Assembly (NCBI RefSeq): GCF_004519405.1
Contig: NZ_SGWI01000008.1
Coordinates: forward strand, 1-64,000
DNA length: 64,000 nucleotides
Direction: 5' to 3'
Source: Pseudomonas sp. BCA17
GTDB lineage: Bacteria; Pseudomonadota; Gammaproteobacteria; Pseudomonadales; Pseudomonadaceae
Below the pieces are notes generated by a model, which was given only the letters and a program-made list of their open reading frames with translations, had not been told where the DNA came from and searched no databases. Positions 38,597 to 47,577 of the stretch are shown one piece after another (the stretch's first letter is position 1; every line of letters starts with the position of its first letter). Made by a program: the position numbers and the translations under genes.

Positions 38597-39991
38597 ATGC
38601 ACGATCCCCACAGCGAACGCATGAGTAGCGGCGAGACCCGAGCGGCAAGCGGTCTGGCCCTGGTGTTCGCCTTCCGTATGCTTGGCATGTTTATGGTGTT
38701 GCCGGTGCTGGCGACCTATGGAATGGATCTCGCAGGAGCGACCCCCGCCTTGATCGGCCTGGCAATCGGCGCCTATGGCCTGACCCAGGCGATTTTTCAG
38801 ATTCCATTCGGGATTATTTCCGACCGCATTGGCCGTCGCCCGGTGATTTACCTCGGGCTGATCGTGTTCGCCCTCGGCAGTGTGCTCGCGGCCCAGTCCG
38901 ATTCCATCTGGGGCGTCATCGCCGGACGGATCCTGCAAGGCGCCGGGGCCATTTCCGCTGCTGTTATGGCGTTGCTTTCGGACCTGACCCGCGAACAGCA
39001 TCGCACCAAGGCGATGGCCATGATCGGCATGACGATCGGGCTGTCATTCGCGGTGGCCATGGTGGTCGGCCCGCTGCTGACGCGCGCGTTTGGCCTGCAT
39101 GGGCTGTTCCTCGCCACCGGCGGCATGGCGTTGTTCGGGATCGTGATCGTGGCGTTCATGGTGCCGCGTTCCACCGGTACATTGCAGCACCGTGAGTCCG
39201 GCGTCGCGCGCAAGGCGCTGCTACCGACGCTCAAGCACCCGGACCTGTTGCGCCTCGATTTAGGTATCTTCGTATTACACGCCATGCTGATGTGCAGCTT
39301 CGTCGCGTTGCCCCTCGCCTTGGTCGAAAAAGCTGGCCTGCCCAAGGAGCAGCACTGGTGGGTCTACCTCACAGCGTTGCTGATTTCGTTCTTCGCCATG
39401 ATCCCGTTCATCATTTATGGCGAGAAGAAACGCAAAATGAAACGAGTTCTACTCGGCGCCGTCGCGACGCTGATGCTCACTGAGCTATTCTTCTGGCAGT
39501 TCGGCGACAGCCTGCGGGCGCTGGTGATCGGCACGGTCGTGTTCTTCACCGCGTTCAATCTGCTGGAGGCCTCGTTGCCTTCGTTGATCAGTAAAGTTTC
39601 ACCGGCGGGTGGCAAGGGCACGGCGATGGGGGTGTATTCCACCAGTCAGTTCCTCGGTTCTGCGCTGGGCGGCATCATGGGTGGCTGGATGTTCCAGCAT
39701 GGCGGTTTGTCGGTTGTGTTCCTTGGATGCGCAGGTCTGGCTGCCCTCTGGCTGGCCTTTGCTGTTACCATGCGCGAACCTCCCTATGTGACGAGCCTGC
39801 GTTTGCCGTTATCGCCAGAAGCGATCCGCGAAGCCGGTCTGGTTGAGCGCCTCAAGGCCGTCACAGGGGTTACCGATGCCGTGGTTGTTGCTGAAGAAGC
39901 CGCCATCTACATCAAATTGGACACCGAATTATTGGATCGCGCGACGCTCGAGCAGTTGGTCAACCCAGTGCCGACAGCGCGCCCAGCCTAG
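38597..39991 (+). CDS. Major facilitator superfamily transporter
   Basis: A 464-residue membrane protein with about 12 hydrophobic helices and the MFS loop 2-3 motif (GIISDRIGRRPVIYLGL, about 73-89). After the last helix there is an unusual soluble tail of about 60 residues (DAVVVAEEAAIYIKLDTELL). A transporter at this position, between uvrA and ssb, is a fixed feature of Pseudomonas. The substrate is not known; drug/proton antiport is only a family guess. ssb follows 9 nt later, so ssb may be co-transcribed. Nothing links the transporter to DNA repair apart from position. Confidence 0.9.
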   Translation: MHDPHSERMSSGETRAASGLALVFAFRMLGMFMVLPVLATYGMDLAGATPALIGLAIGAYGLTQAIFQIPFGIISDRIGRRPVIYLGLIVFALGSVLAAQSDSIWGVIAGRILQGAGAISAAVMALLSDLTREQHRTKAMAMIGMTIGLSFAVAMVVGPLLTRAFGLHGLFLATGGMALFGIVIVAFMVPRSTGTLQHRESGVARKALLPTLKHPDLLRLDLGIFVLHAMLMCSFVALPLALVEKAGLPKEQHWWVYLTALLISFFAMIPFIIYGEKKRKMKRVLLGAVATLMLTELFFWQFGDSLRALVIGTVVFFTAFNLLEASLPSLISKVSPAGGKGTAMGVYSTSQFLGSALGGIMGGWMFQHGGLSVVFLGCAGLAALWLAFAVTMREPPYVTSLRLPLSPEAIREAGLVERLKAVTGVTDAVVVAEEAAIYIKLDTELLDRATLEQLVNPVPTARPA

Positions 39992-40000
39992 GAGAACGTT

Positions 40001-40516
40001 ATGGCCCGTGGGGTTAACAAAGTCATATTGGTCGGTACATGCGGCCAGGATCCCGAAGTTCGCTACCTGCCCAACGGTAACGCTGTGACCAACCTGAGTC
40101 TGGCGACCAGCGAACAGTGGACCGACAAGCAGACCGGCCAGAAGGTCGAGAAAACCGAATGGCACCGTGTGTCGATGTTTGGCAAAGTCGCCGAGATCGC
40201 TGGTGAGTACCTGCGCAAAGGCTCGCAGGTCTACATCGAAGGCAAACTGCAAACCCGCGAGTGGGAAAAAGACGGCATCAAGCGTTACACCACTGAAATC
40301 GTGGTCGATATGCAAGGCACCATGCAACTGCTGGGCGGCCGTCCACAGGGTGACCAGCAGGGCCAGGGCGGTATGTCCAACTCGGCTCCGCGCCCACAAC
40401 AGTCCCGTCCGCAGCCAAGCCAGCAGCCACAGCGTGAGTCGCGCCCGGCGCCACAACAGGCCGCTCCGCAACCGGCTCCGGATTTCGACAGCTTTGATGA
40501 CGATATCCCGTTCTGA
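40001..40516 (+). CDS. ssb: Single-stranded DNA-binding protein
   Basis: SSB coats single-stranded DNA in replication and repair. The 171-residue protein has the OB fold (about 1-110, MARGVNKVILVGTCGQDPE). A Gln/Pro/Gly-rich linker (about 115-158) follows, and then the acidic tip DFDSFDDDIPF that binds partner proteins. It is the last core gene before the island, and its terminator is intact, so the insertion does not disturb it. Confidence 0.98.
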   Translation: MARGVNKVILVGTCGQDPEVRYLPNGNAVTNLSLATSEQWTDKQTGQKVEKTEWHRVSMFGKVAEIAGEYLRKGSQVYIEGKLQTREWEKDGIKRYTTEIVVDMQGTMQLLGGRPQGDQQGQGGMSNSAPRPQQSRPQPSQQPQRESRPAPQQAAPQPAPDFDSFDDDIPF

Positions 40517-40548
40517 AACCCAGCTTTTTCAGAACTGTAAATAATAGA

Positions 40549-40580
40549 AGCGAAGCCATTGATTTGGCTTCGCTTTTTTA
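40549..40580 (+). terminator. Terminator of ssb
   Basis: AGCGAAGCCA (40549-40558) and TGGCTTCGCT (40565-40574) form a perfect 10-bp stem with a TTGATT loop, followed by TTTTTA. The island starts directly after it. Confidence 0.93.
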
Positions 40581-40590
40581 TTGTTTACAG
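40581..40590 (+). repeat. Left-end recombination repeat, outer
   Basis: TTGTTTACAG. It shares TTTACA plus a following CTTTT with the right-end outer repeat (63839-63848) in the same orientation. It is inverted relative to the inner repeat at 40638. Confidence 0.55.
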
Positions 40591-40637
40591 ACTTTTGTGG
40601 AGTAAGAGCTACATTTGTTAAGCGTTACCTCTCGAAG

Positions 40638-40647
40638 GTGTAAACAA
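40638..40647 (+). repeat. Left-end recombination repeat, inner
   Basis: GTGTAAACAA, the reverse complement of the outer repeat with one mismatch and 47 nt between them. It abuts the ginA ATG (40648) and lies where a ribosome-binding site would be, so protein binding here could control ginA. Confidence 0.55.
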
Positions 40648-41934
40648 ATGGCTCTCAATTCCTACGCGGTAAAGACGCTCTTGTTGACGTCCGGTGAGCG
40701 CTTGCCGGTGCTCATTGCGCTGGCCACGGGTGCTCCCCTATTCGAGCCATCGGTTTACGTGCTCAGCGAGATTCGAGCTACCAACAGAGCAAGCAATACG
40801 ATTGACCAGGTCTTGCGGTCGATCATGGTACTGCAGCTATTCCTCGACTCGAGTGGGATTGATATTGAACATCGGATCCGGCAGGGCGGAGTTTTTCGTC
40901 TGAGCGAGCTCGACGAACTTGCCCGGCACTGCAGGCGGCCTGTCGCTGATCAACTGAAGCGCAATTCACTTCCTCCTTTCCAGAAATCCGTTCGTAGAAC
41001 CTCTGTGGAAAGTGTGCGCCTTATTCAACGACAACCTGCACCAGTTGAGGTGGCGGGCCATACCGCAGCTAACCGTATTCGGGTCATTCGCGACTATCTT
41101 GACTGGCTGGTGAGATACCACATGGCTCGCTATCACTTGGGGGCAACTGAGGGAGAGCGGCTTTGGAGTGAATGGGCGTCATGCAAAGAAGCGCTGAACG
41201 CGCGGCTGCCGCGTCATAAAGGCCGGAATACCATCGGGCAGCGTGAAGGGCTTCGGCCAGAGGTTGCAGAGCGACTTCTCAATGTTACGTCGCCAACATC
41301 GCCGGAGAACCCCTGGAAAGGGCAAAGCACATGCGCTCGAAACGCTCTCCTGGTCCGCTGGTTCTATGAGCTTGGCCTGCGCCGTGGCGAAGTTTTGAAC
41401 ATAAAGATTCCCGACATTAACTTTCAGTCGGAGGAGCTGACGGTCGTCAGGCGAGCAGACGATCCAGAGGATCCTCGAAAAGACCAGCCACTGGTCAAAA
41501 CTCGCGATCGAAAGATTCCGTTATCCCCAGGCCTCTGCAAGCTGACGCGAGAATACATAACGACCACACGCCGAGTCACTGAGGGCGCAAGACGTCACCC
41601 ATTCCTGTTCATCGCCATGGGCACAGGGGCGCCTCTGTCGCTCAGTGCCGTGAATGCGATCTTCGCGGAACTTCGCAATGCCTTTAATGGCGAGTTCGAT
41701 GCTGTAACTCCGCATGTTCTTCGCCACACTTGGAATGACCGTTTCTCGGAGGTAATGGACAAGGCGAAGGTCTCCGAAGCTGAGGAAGAGCGCATGCGTT
41801 CATTCTTGATGGGGTGGGCACCGACCTCAAAGACCTCTGTGAATTACACCCGTCGACATGTCCGACTGAAAGCTCAGCAGGTGTCCTTGGCGATGCAAGC
41901 TAAGCAAGTAGAAGGTGTGTCAAGTGATGACTGA
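40648..41934 (+). CDS. ginA: GinA, first tyrosine recombinase of the GInt operon
   Basis: A 428-residue tyrosine recombinase with an N-terminal arm/core-binding part (about 1-200) and a catalytic part. It has R245 in GLRRGE, the HVLRH box (H356, R359, H360), W391 in MGWAP and the nucleophile Y400 in VNYTRRH. In GInt elements all four gin genes are needed for integration and excision. ATG 40648 is chosen over an in-frame TTG upstream. It overlaps ginB by 8 nt (41927-41934). Confidence 0.9.
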   Translation: MALNSYAVKTLLLTSGERLPVLIALATGAPLFEPSVYVLSEIRATNRASNTIDQVLRSIMVLQLFLDSSGIDIEHRIRQGGVFRLSELDELARHCRRPVADQLKRNSLPPFQKSVRRTSVESVRLIQRQPAPVEVAGHTAANRIRVIRDYLDWLVRYHMARYHLGATEGERLWSEWASCKEALNARLPRHKGRNTIGQREGLRPEVAERLLNVTSPTSPENPWKGQSTCARNALLVRWFYELGLRRGEVLNIKIPDINFQSEELTVVRRADDPEDPRKDQPLVKTRDRKIPLSPGLCKLTREYITTTRRVTEGARRHPFLFIAMGTGAPLSLSAVNAIFAELRNAFNGEFDAVTPHVLRHTWNDRFSEVMDKAKVSEAEEERMRSFLMGWAPTSKTSVNYTRRHVRLKAQQVSLAMQAKQVEGVSSDD

Positions 41935-43489
41935 ACACCGAGCGATTACGTGTCAATCGTCGATTCGTTTAAGCCTCCCGACCAAAGTGAGAACGCTCAG
42001 CGGAGCAGTTTTCGATCCAGATGCCAAACGTTGGACGTTCCATGATGGCCTCCAGCCAATCAATGTGAATTTCGAAAGGCTGAGCGGTTGTGCGACAGAT
42101 GAGTTGATCGCGGCAGCGAAATTTCCCTTGATTTGGTATGCCGAAAACGCCCAGGCAGTAACTACTGTCAACCTGTTTGACAATTTGAGGCGATTACTTT
42201 TATCGGTATCGGCTGCACAGGGTCAGCCCGTCGGCATCATTGATGCGTCACAGCTCGCCACCTATCGAGCTTCTCTGACATGGGAAACCGAGTGGAAGCT
42301 GGGGGGCTTAAGCGCTTTTTTCAAGAAGTGGGAGAGTCTAGGCGTCCCGGGCGTAACGAAGGCTGCAGTGCGCTTGCTGAAAAGCGTTCGCCTCAAAGGA
42401 AACCGTAAGGGGGTTGCAGTCCTGACGATGGACCCGCTTATGGGGCCGCTTACTGACATCGAGCGCTCAGCCACGCAAGCAGCGCTTAACCATGCCTTTG
42501 CTGCCGGGACGGTTGCACTGGATGACTATCTTCTGGCCTGGCTTTGTTTGCTCTTGGGGCAGCGAAACATCCAGTTCGCATTGTTGAAGGTATGCGATGT
42601 CAGGGAAATTGCGAAGGATGATGGAGCTACTGAGTACGTGCTCCGCGTGCCTCGGGTTAAACAGGGGAGTGCTGCGGGGCGACGGGAACAGTTCAAGGAG
42701 CGGCTGATCACCCCCAATATTGGGAAAATGCTCATGGACTACGCGAGTAGTGTTCGCGCACGATTCGGGGGCGACGATACGTTCTCTATTGGCCCATCGC
42801 AAGCGCCTCTGTTTCCTCAAAAAAGGACGACTAAGAAGGCTCGTCCGGGCTTTCATCATCACATGTCACCAGAGGGTATCGGCAAGAGAGTCAAATCGGT
42901 ATTCGAAGCTCTACAGGTATATTCGGAGCGCACTGGTGAACCCCTCAAGGTTACTAGTAAACGGCTCCGGCAAACGATGGCTACGTCCGCGGCGAGAGAG
43001 GGGCATGGCGAACTCATCATCGCTGAATTGCTCGACCATAGCGATACTCAGAATGTCGGCATCTATGTAAAAGCCACGCCGGAAATTATCGAGCGGATCG
43101 ATCGTGCCCTGGCGCTTCGAATGGCCCCGCTTGCGCATGCTTTTGCCGGTGTCGTCATTGGCAGCGAGTCAGTGGCGATCCGTGGCGATGACCCAAAGAG
43201 TCGCATTGTGGACCCCCGCTTCGACGAAACGATGAAGCCGATGGGAAACTGTGGTCGCGACGGACCGTGTGCTTTTATGGCTCCTATCGCGTGCTACACC
43301 TGTAAATACTTCCAGGCCTGGGTGGATGGTCCTCATGAAGCGGTGTTGGACTACCTGCTGGTCGAGCGTGGCCGTCTGATCGCACAGGTGGATGTGCGCA
43401 TCGCGACAGTGAATGACCGAACAATTCTTGCCGTTGCCGAGGTGGTCCAGCTCGCTCGAGAGAGGCGTGGGGTAACAGAGAATGCCTGA
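41927..43489 (+). CDS. ginB: GinB, second tyrosine recombinase
   Basis: A 520-residue recombinase. The catalytic region has KRLRQTMATSAAREG (the box II Arg) and LLDHSDTQNVGIYVKATPE with the tyrosine. A C-terminal Cys cluster (C442, C448, C456, C459; CGRDGPC and CYTC) may bind metal. It overlaps ginC by 8 nt. Frame extension to 41915 exists, but ATG 41927 gives the consistent 8-nt overlap and a cleaner start. Confidence 0.88.
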   Translation: MTEHRAITCQSSIRLSLPTKVRTLSGAVFDPDAKRWTFHDGLQPINVNFERLSGCATDELIAAAKFPLIWYAENAQAVTTVNLFDNLRRLLLSVSAAQGQPVGIIDASQLATYRASLTWETEWKLGGLSAFFKKWESLGVPGVTKAAVRLLKSVRLKGNRKGVAVLTMDPLMGPLTDIERSATQAALNHAFAAGTVALDDYLLAWLCLLLGQRNIQFALLKVCDVREIAKDDGATEYVLRVPRVKQGSAAGRREQFKERLITPNIGKMLMDYASSVRARFGGDDTFSIGPSQAPLFPQKRTTKKARPGFHHHMSPEGIGKRVKSVFEALQVYSERTGEPLKVTSKRLRQTMATSAAREGHGELIIAELLDHSDTQNVGIYVKATPEIIERIDRALALRMAPLAHAFAGVVIGSESVAIRGDDPKSRIVDPRFDETMKPMGNCGRDGPCAFMAPIACYTCKYFQAWVDGPHEAVLDYLLVERGRLIAQVDVRIATVNDRTILAVAEVVQLARERRGVTENA

Positions 43490-45551
43490 CAGCGTAGTGG
43501 TGTTCACTCCTAGGGCAGAGCGGGATGCTACGGAAAACCTGGGAGAGTTTATCGAAATGAGTCGGTCTCAACTGGCGATTTTCGGTGCTGAGCTTTGCTT
43601 TGACGAAATGGTCTGGGACGTCACCGATACTGCGCAGTTGAAAGGGCATGGGAGTAAGCGGGTCCGCATCTATTTCTCTACTCAAGAAACAGTAGACAAT
43701 ATTCAGCCAACTCAGATGGCTGAGCCGTTTGTCTCTTTTGCAAAGGCTTACATCCGCTACATGCAGGGAGTGCGGCCGACGAAAAACCCCTCCATTCGCC
43801 TCACTGCGCTTCGAGCCCTCGATGCAGCGCATCGGATGAGTGGTCGCGTCGACCCAGTGATGATGGATGGCGACACCTTCAATAGAGCGGCGCGACTTAT
43901 CGCCGAGCGGTTCTCAGGATCTACCGCCTATCGAGCGGGTTCTCAGCTTGAATTGATTGCGAAGTTCATGTCCGAGCACCGTCTGACAGTAGTTCCTCTC
44001 TCGTGGCGTAGCCCTATTAAACGCCCATTAGACTCAATTCGCGTCGGCCCAGAGTTTCACAAGCGTCGTAGCGAAAAAATGCCATCGCAAGCCGCTTTGG
44101 AAGCGCTTCCCAAGGCCTTTTACCTTGCGACTGAGGCTAATGACGTTCTGTTTTCTTCGATCGCCGCGATTCTGTGCTCTGCGCCTGATCGTATCAATGA
44201 GGTGTTACTGCTTGCCGAGAACTGTGAGGTCCATGACAAAACGGCTGGCGGCAGAGATGCCTACGGACTGCGGTGGCAACCGGCTAAGGGGGCTGATCCA
44301 ATGGTTAAATGGATCATTCCCTCGATGGCCAAGGTTGTCGCTGAGGCAATCGCGAAAATCAGGATTATGACGAAAGGCGCTCGCCGCATCGCTCAATGGT
44401 ACGAGTTAAACCCCGAAAGGCTTTATTTACCTCAGGATCTGGAGCATCTGAGGAGCCAAGAGCTCCTGACAATGGATGAAGTTAAACAAGTCATTTTGTT
44501 GGAGGAAGGAGCGACGTCGTTTGCGAGGCTATGGTGCACTGCCAATAACGTGCTCTTGGTCAAAAATGGACGCACAGTATGCGCGCGATTTGTTGATGTG
44601 GAAAAGGCAGCAATAGCGCAACTTCCACGTGGGTTCCCGCTGTTAAATTCGGAGATGGGTCTTAGGTTTTCGGAGGCGCTCATTGTCGTTCGGCGTAATG
44701 AACTGCACTCAAAAAGAGGAACCTTTGGATGCGTCATTGAACCGGTCAACACCAACCAGGTTAATGGCGCGCTCGGGGCGAAAGTTCAGCATGGTGGTGG
44801 TTCGATCTTTGAGCGCTTTGGTTTTACTGAGCCGGATGGTAGCCCGATTCGAGTAACTACTCATCAGTTCCGTCATTACCTGAATACCTTGGCCCAGGCA
44901 GGGGGAATGAGTCAGTTGGACATCGCGAAGTGGTCGGGGCGCGTGGATGTCCGTCAGAACGAGGTTTATGACCATGTAAGCGCCGATCAAATGGTGGCGA
45001 AGATCCGCGCGTCCATTGGTGACGAATCCCATATGTTCGGTCCGCTGGCAAATTTGCCGAAGAATATCCCTATTTCACGAGATGAGTTTGCACGGCTTAA
45101 AATTCCTACAGCTCATACGACTGACATTGGTTTTTGTATCCATGACTACACGATGACGCCCTGTGACCGGCATGCCGACTGCATCAACTGTAGCGAGCAT
45201 GTATGCGTGAAAGGCGATGAAGGTAAGACAATGAGGGTGAGGCATCGGTTAGAAGATGCGAAGGAACTGCTTACACGTGCTGAAGAGGCAACGGCACAGG
45301 GTTATTACGGCGCTGACCGCTGGATGGAACACCACAAGAAGACGGTGCTGCGACTAACCCAACTTACAGAAATTTTCGATAATCCCGCAGTCGCGATTGG
45401 CTCTGTTATTCAGTTAGCGGATGTTCCGATCATTTCTTCGACGGGAGTGGAGCAAGCGCTAGAGGACCGAGCCGCATTGGATGGTTATTCGACACTAAAG
45501 CAGTTGGCGCCGGCTGACGCTAGCCGAATAAAGCGGGGCAAGCATGGCTAA
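43482..45551 (+). CDS. ginC: GinC, third and largest tyrosine recombinase
   Basis: A 689-residue recombinase with catalytic box TTHQFRHYLNTLAQ and downstream WSGRVDVRQNEVYDHVSAD containing the tyrosine. It also has a C-terminal Cys-rich segment starting at C552 (CDRHADCINCSEHVC), a possible zinc site. The long N-terminal region (about 1-400) has no motif I recognise. It overlaps ginD by 8 nt. Confidence 0.88.
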   Translation: MPDSVVVFTPRAERDATENLGEFIEMSRSQLAIFGAELCFDEMVWDVTDTAQLKGHGSKRVRIYFSTQETVDNIQPTQMAEPFVSFAKAYIRYMQGVRPTKNPSIRLTALRALDAAHRMSGRVDPVMMDGDTFNRAARLIAERFSGSTAYRAGSQLELIAKFMSEHRLTVVPLSWRSPIKRPLDSIRVGPEFHKRRSEKMPSQAALEALPKAFYLATEANDVLFSSIAAILCSAPDRINEVLLLAENCEVHDKTAGGRDAYGLRWQPAKGADPMVKWIIPSMAKVVAEAIAKIRIMTKGARRIAQWYELNPERLYLPQDLEHLRSQELLTMDEVKQVILLEEGATSFARLWCTANNVLLVKNGRTVCARFVDVEKAAIAQLPRGFPLLNSEMGLRFSEALIVVRRNELHSKRGTFGCVIEPVNTNQVNGALGAKVQHGGGSIFERFGFTEPDGSPIRVTTHQFRHYLNTLAQAGGMSQLDIAKWSGRVDVRQNEVYDHVSADQMVAKIRASIGDESHMFGPLANLPKNIPISRDEFARLKIPTAHTTDIGFCIHDYTMTPCDRHADCINCSEHVCVKGDEGKTMRVRHRLEDAKELLTRAEEATAQGYYGADRWMEHHKKTVLRLTQLTEIFDNPAVAIGSVIQLADVPIISSTGVEQALEDRAALDGYSTLKQLAPADASRIKRGKHG

Positions 45552-46008
45552 AAGGCGAGCAAGAAATCTTGATGATCATGCCATCGAACGCATTGTCGGT
45601 GTGTTGGATGGGTGGTCAGGCAAGCTTTCTTGGGATCTGCTCATTGAGGCGATTGAGAAGCGCCTAGGTGTGCGTTACACGCGTCAGGCACTCGACAAGC
45701 ACGCCCGGATTAAATCGGCATACCAGTCTACTAAGACGCGTCTTAGCAAGGCGCCTGGTTCGGAGCTCCATCAAAAATTATCTACTGTAGAGGTTGGAGC
45801 GCTTACAGAGCGTCTTAAGCGCTTGGAGGCCGAGAACGCTCGCCTGAAAGTGGAGAACGAAAGTTTGCTCGAGCAATTCGTCACGTGGGCCTACAACGCA
45901 TATTTGAAAGGGATGACGAAAGAGTATCTGAGCACGCCCCTTCCTCGAGTGGATAGAGAACTGACTAAACTTGCCCGCACAAAGAGTTTCGCAGGCGATG
46001 AGGGTTAA
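45544..46008 (+). CDS. ginD: GinD, small coiled-coil protein of the gin operon
   Basis: A 154-residue protein with a predicted coiled coil (about 80-115, LTERLKRLEAENARLKVENE). Its N-terminal half (about 1-60) contains helices that could bind DNA. GInt descriptions call this fourth gene a small helix-loop-helix protein required for mobility. It ends 2 nt from the convergent XRE regulator. Confidence 0.85.
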   Translation: MAKRRARNLDDHAIERIVGVLDGWSGKLSWDLLIEAIEKRLGVRYTRQALDKHARIKSAYQSTKTRLSKAPGSELHQKLSTVEVGALTERLKRLEAENARLKVENESLLEQFVTWAYNAYLKGMTKEYLSTPLPRVDRELTKLARTKSFAGDEG

Positions 46009-46009
46009 G

Positions 46010-46285
46010 TCAGAGGCTTCCAAGTTCTTTCTGGACGCGCTCGAACAGTTGCTCGATGGTCATTGATCTGTCGCGGAGTAAGTAACTGTGGACAAGGATC
46101 GACACGGGGTGCACCTCCATGACAGATGCAATCTCGTCGAGTTTGTCGATCGTTGGGCTCTTGAGGCCCCTTTCTAGCGTGCTGAGATAGGTTCGACTGC
46201 TTACGTTTGAAAAATCCTCCTGAGTCAATCCTTTGTGGGTTCTCATCTGTTTTAGAGCTTGGCCGAAGGCCTTTTTCAGTTCCAT
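46010..46285 (-). CDS. XRE-family transcriptional regulator
   Basis: A 91-residue protein with an N-terminal helix-turn-helix (about 10-65, with LTQEDFSNVSSRTYLSTLER). Small stand-alone XRE proteins often keep mobile elements or defence genes quiet. It converges on ginD, and a 14-bp palindrome lies 38 nt upstream of its start, between it and the next plus-strand gene. Which genes it controls is inferred, not shown. Confidence 0.85.
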   Translation of the reverse strand: MELKKAFGQALKQMRTHKGLTQEDFSNVSSRTYLSTLERGLKSPTIDKLDEIASVMEVHPVSILVHSYLLRDRSMTIEQLFERVQKELGSL

Positions 46286-46323
46286 TTCGCCAATCTCGCA
46301 AAAGGAACGATAAGGCCTTGATG

Positions 46324-46337
46324 AGCTCTTTAGAGCT
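46324..46337. promoter_or_regulatory. Operator-like palindrome
   Basis: AGCTCTTTAGAGCT is a perfect inverted repeat (AGCTCT-TT-AGAGCT) between the XRE gene (minus) and the gene at 46372 (plus). It is the likely binding site of the XRE regulator, directing both divergent promoters. Confidence 0.55.
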
Positions 46338-46371
46338 ACAATCTATAGTGTTCATTGGCCGGAGCTAAGGT

Positions 46372-46623
46372 ATGTTCAGAACACATTTACAGGCTGAGGT
46401 GAAGGGAGCCCTTGCGTTCGGTGATGGCCTGCAGGTCTGGCGCTATGTGGAGCAAGCTATCCAATGTCCTTGGCTTTATGTGTGCTGTGCAGAGGCGTAT
46501 GGGGAGGAAACCCTTCATAGCATGCTGCTGATCGCAGACATCTCGTTGTTCGAAGGGTTGTTGGCCCAGCAGACCGATGGCTGCGCGTGGAGCGTGTGCT
46601 GCTCGTTAGCCCAAGGCATCTAA
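46372..46623 (+). CDS. Small hypothetical protein
   Basis: An 83-residue protein of unknown function, with four Cys (C32, C38, C39 and others near C75) but no recognised motif. ATG 46372 has GGAG 8 nt upstream. It lies divergent from the XRE regulator with the palindrome between them, suggesting co-regulation. No family recognised. Confidence 0.45.
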   Translation: MFRTHLQAEVKGALAFGDGLQVWRYVEQAIQCPWLYVCCAEAYGEETLHSMLLIADISLFEGLLAQQTDGCAWSVCCSLAQGI

Positions 46624-46805
46624 ATCGGAGCTCTGATTGGCTGATGGAGGGGCTCATAGAACTATGTGAGGCGATTGGCCCCTTGTGCCAGCACGTGGCC
46701 TATGTATACACGTTGGAGGGCGGAGGCACCTATTAGGATGGATATGCACAGAATCAGCATCCTACGACTCTTCGAGTAATTTATTCTCGGAAGTGACTTT
46801 GCGAG

Positions 46806-47282
46806 ATGGCTATGGATTTAAACCAAAAAAATGAGGCGTCGTTCCTTCAGTTGATTGATACCGTTTGCTCGCGGCGCCCGCGGCAGATTTCTGAAAAGGC
46901 TCTAGCCGACTTTGCAAAGCAAGTCTGGTATGGAGAGCTGGATCTGGTTCCTCTACTTAGGGAGCACTTGGTGCAGGTTGGCGTCGTAGATGAGTCAAGG
47001 CGGCGCCTGCTCTATGTTGTCGATCGACTGACCTGCTACCCCTGCATGCTGCGTTCGAAGGCCGCTCAACTTAGGGAGTTGTTGAAGGAATGGGCTGAAC
47101 TGAGGCTTGCTCAACCAACTCCTTATGCTTCCGAGCTAGCTTCCCGGCACCTGCTGGATAAGAAGGCTTTTGAATGGGGCCTAGAAGAGGACATAACACC
47201 GCAGATGAAATTGGTGCTGAAGTATCAGACTCGGCATTACGCGGCATCTCTGGGGAGGGTGACTGGATATTCTGAGCCATAA
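46806..47282 (+). CDS. Hypothetical protein, 158 residues
   Basis: The protein is mostly helical by composition and has no signal peptide or membrane segment. CYPC is the only Cys pair. A second ATG two codons in (46812) is possible. I recognise no domain. A 183-nt spacer separates it from the previous gene and 295 nt from the next, so it may be a single-gene unit. Confidence 0.5.
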   Translation: MAMDLNQKNEASFLQLIDTVCSRRPRQISEKALADFAKQVWYGELDLVPLLREHLVQVGVVDESRRRLLYVVDRLTCYPCMLRSKAAQLRELLKEWAELRLAQPTPYASELASRHLLDKKAFEWGLEEDITPQMKLVLKYQTRHYAASLGRVTGYSEP

Positions 47283-47577
47283 TTTCCTCACCCAATCTTT
47301 TCCATTGCCGCTTACGACGTTCTGATCCTATGTGTGGTCATGGTCCCGGCTATGTGAATAGCCCCGGACTTTCTAAACTCCTTGCAAGCTCTAGGTCGCG
47401 CCGATCGTCAACGCGAGCGCCGACTCCATCGAATAGAAGTGGGGGGCGGAGTATTGGTGTTATTTTGCTATTATGGATATGAGCGCGACGTGAGGTTAAT
47501 CGACTTTCCTGATCCACTAATGTTGGACTGCTCCCTCTGAGCAAAAACTAATTTGGCTGAACGAGCGATGATCCAGG

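Noticed and set aside
40648..45551. Tn554-type transposon
   Set aside because: Tn554 has a comparable TnpA-B-C set, but the operon with a fourth small coiled-coil gene and 8-nt overlaps fits GInt better.
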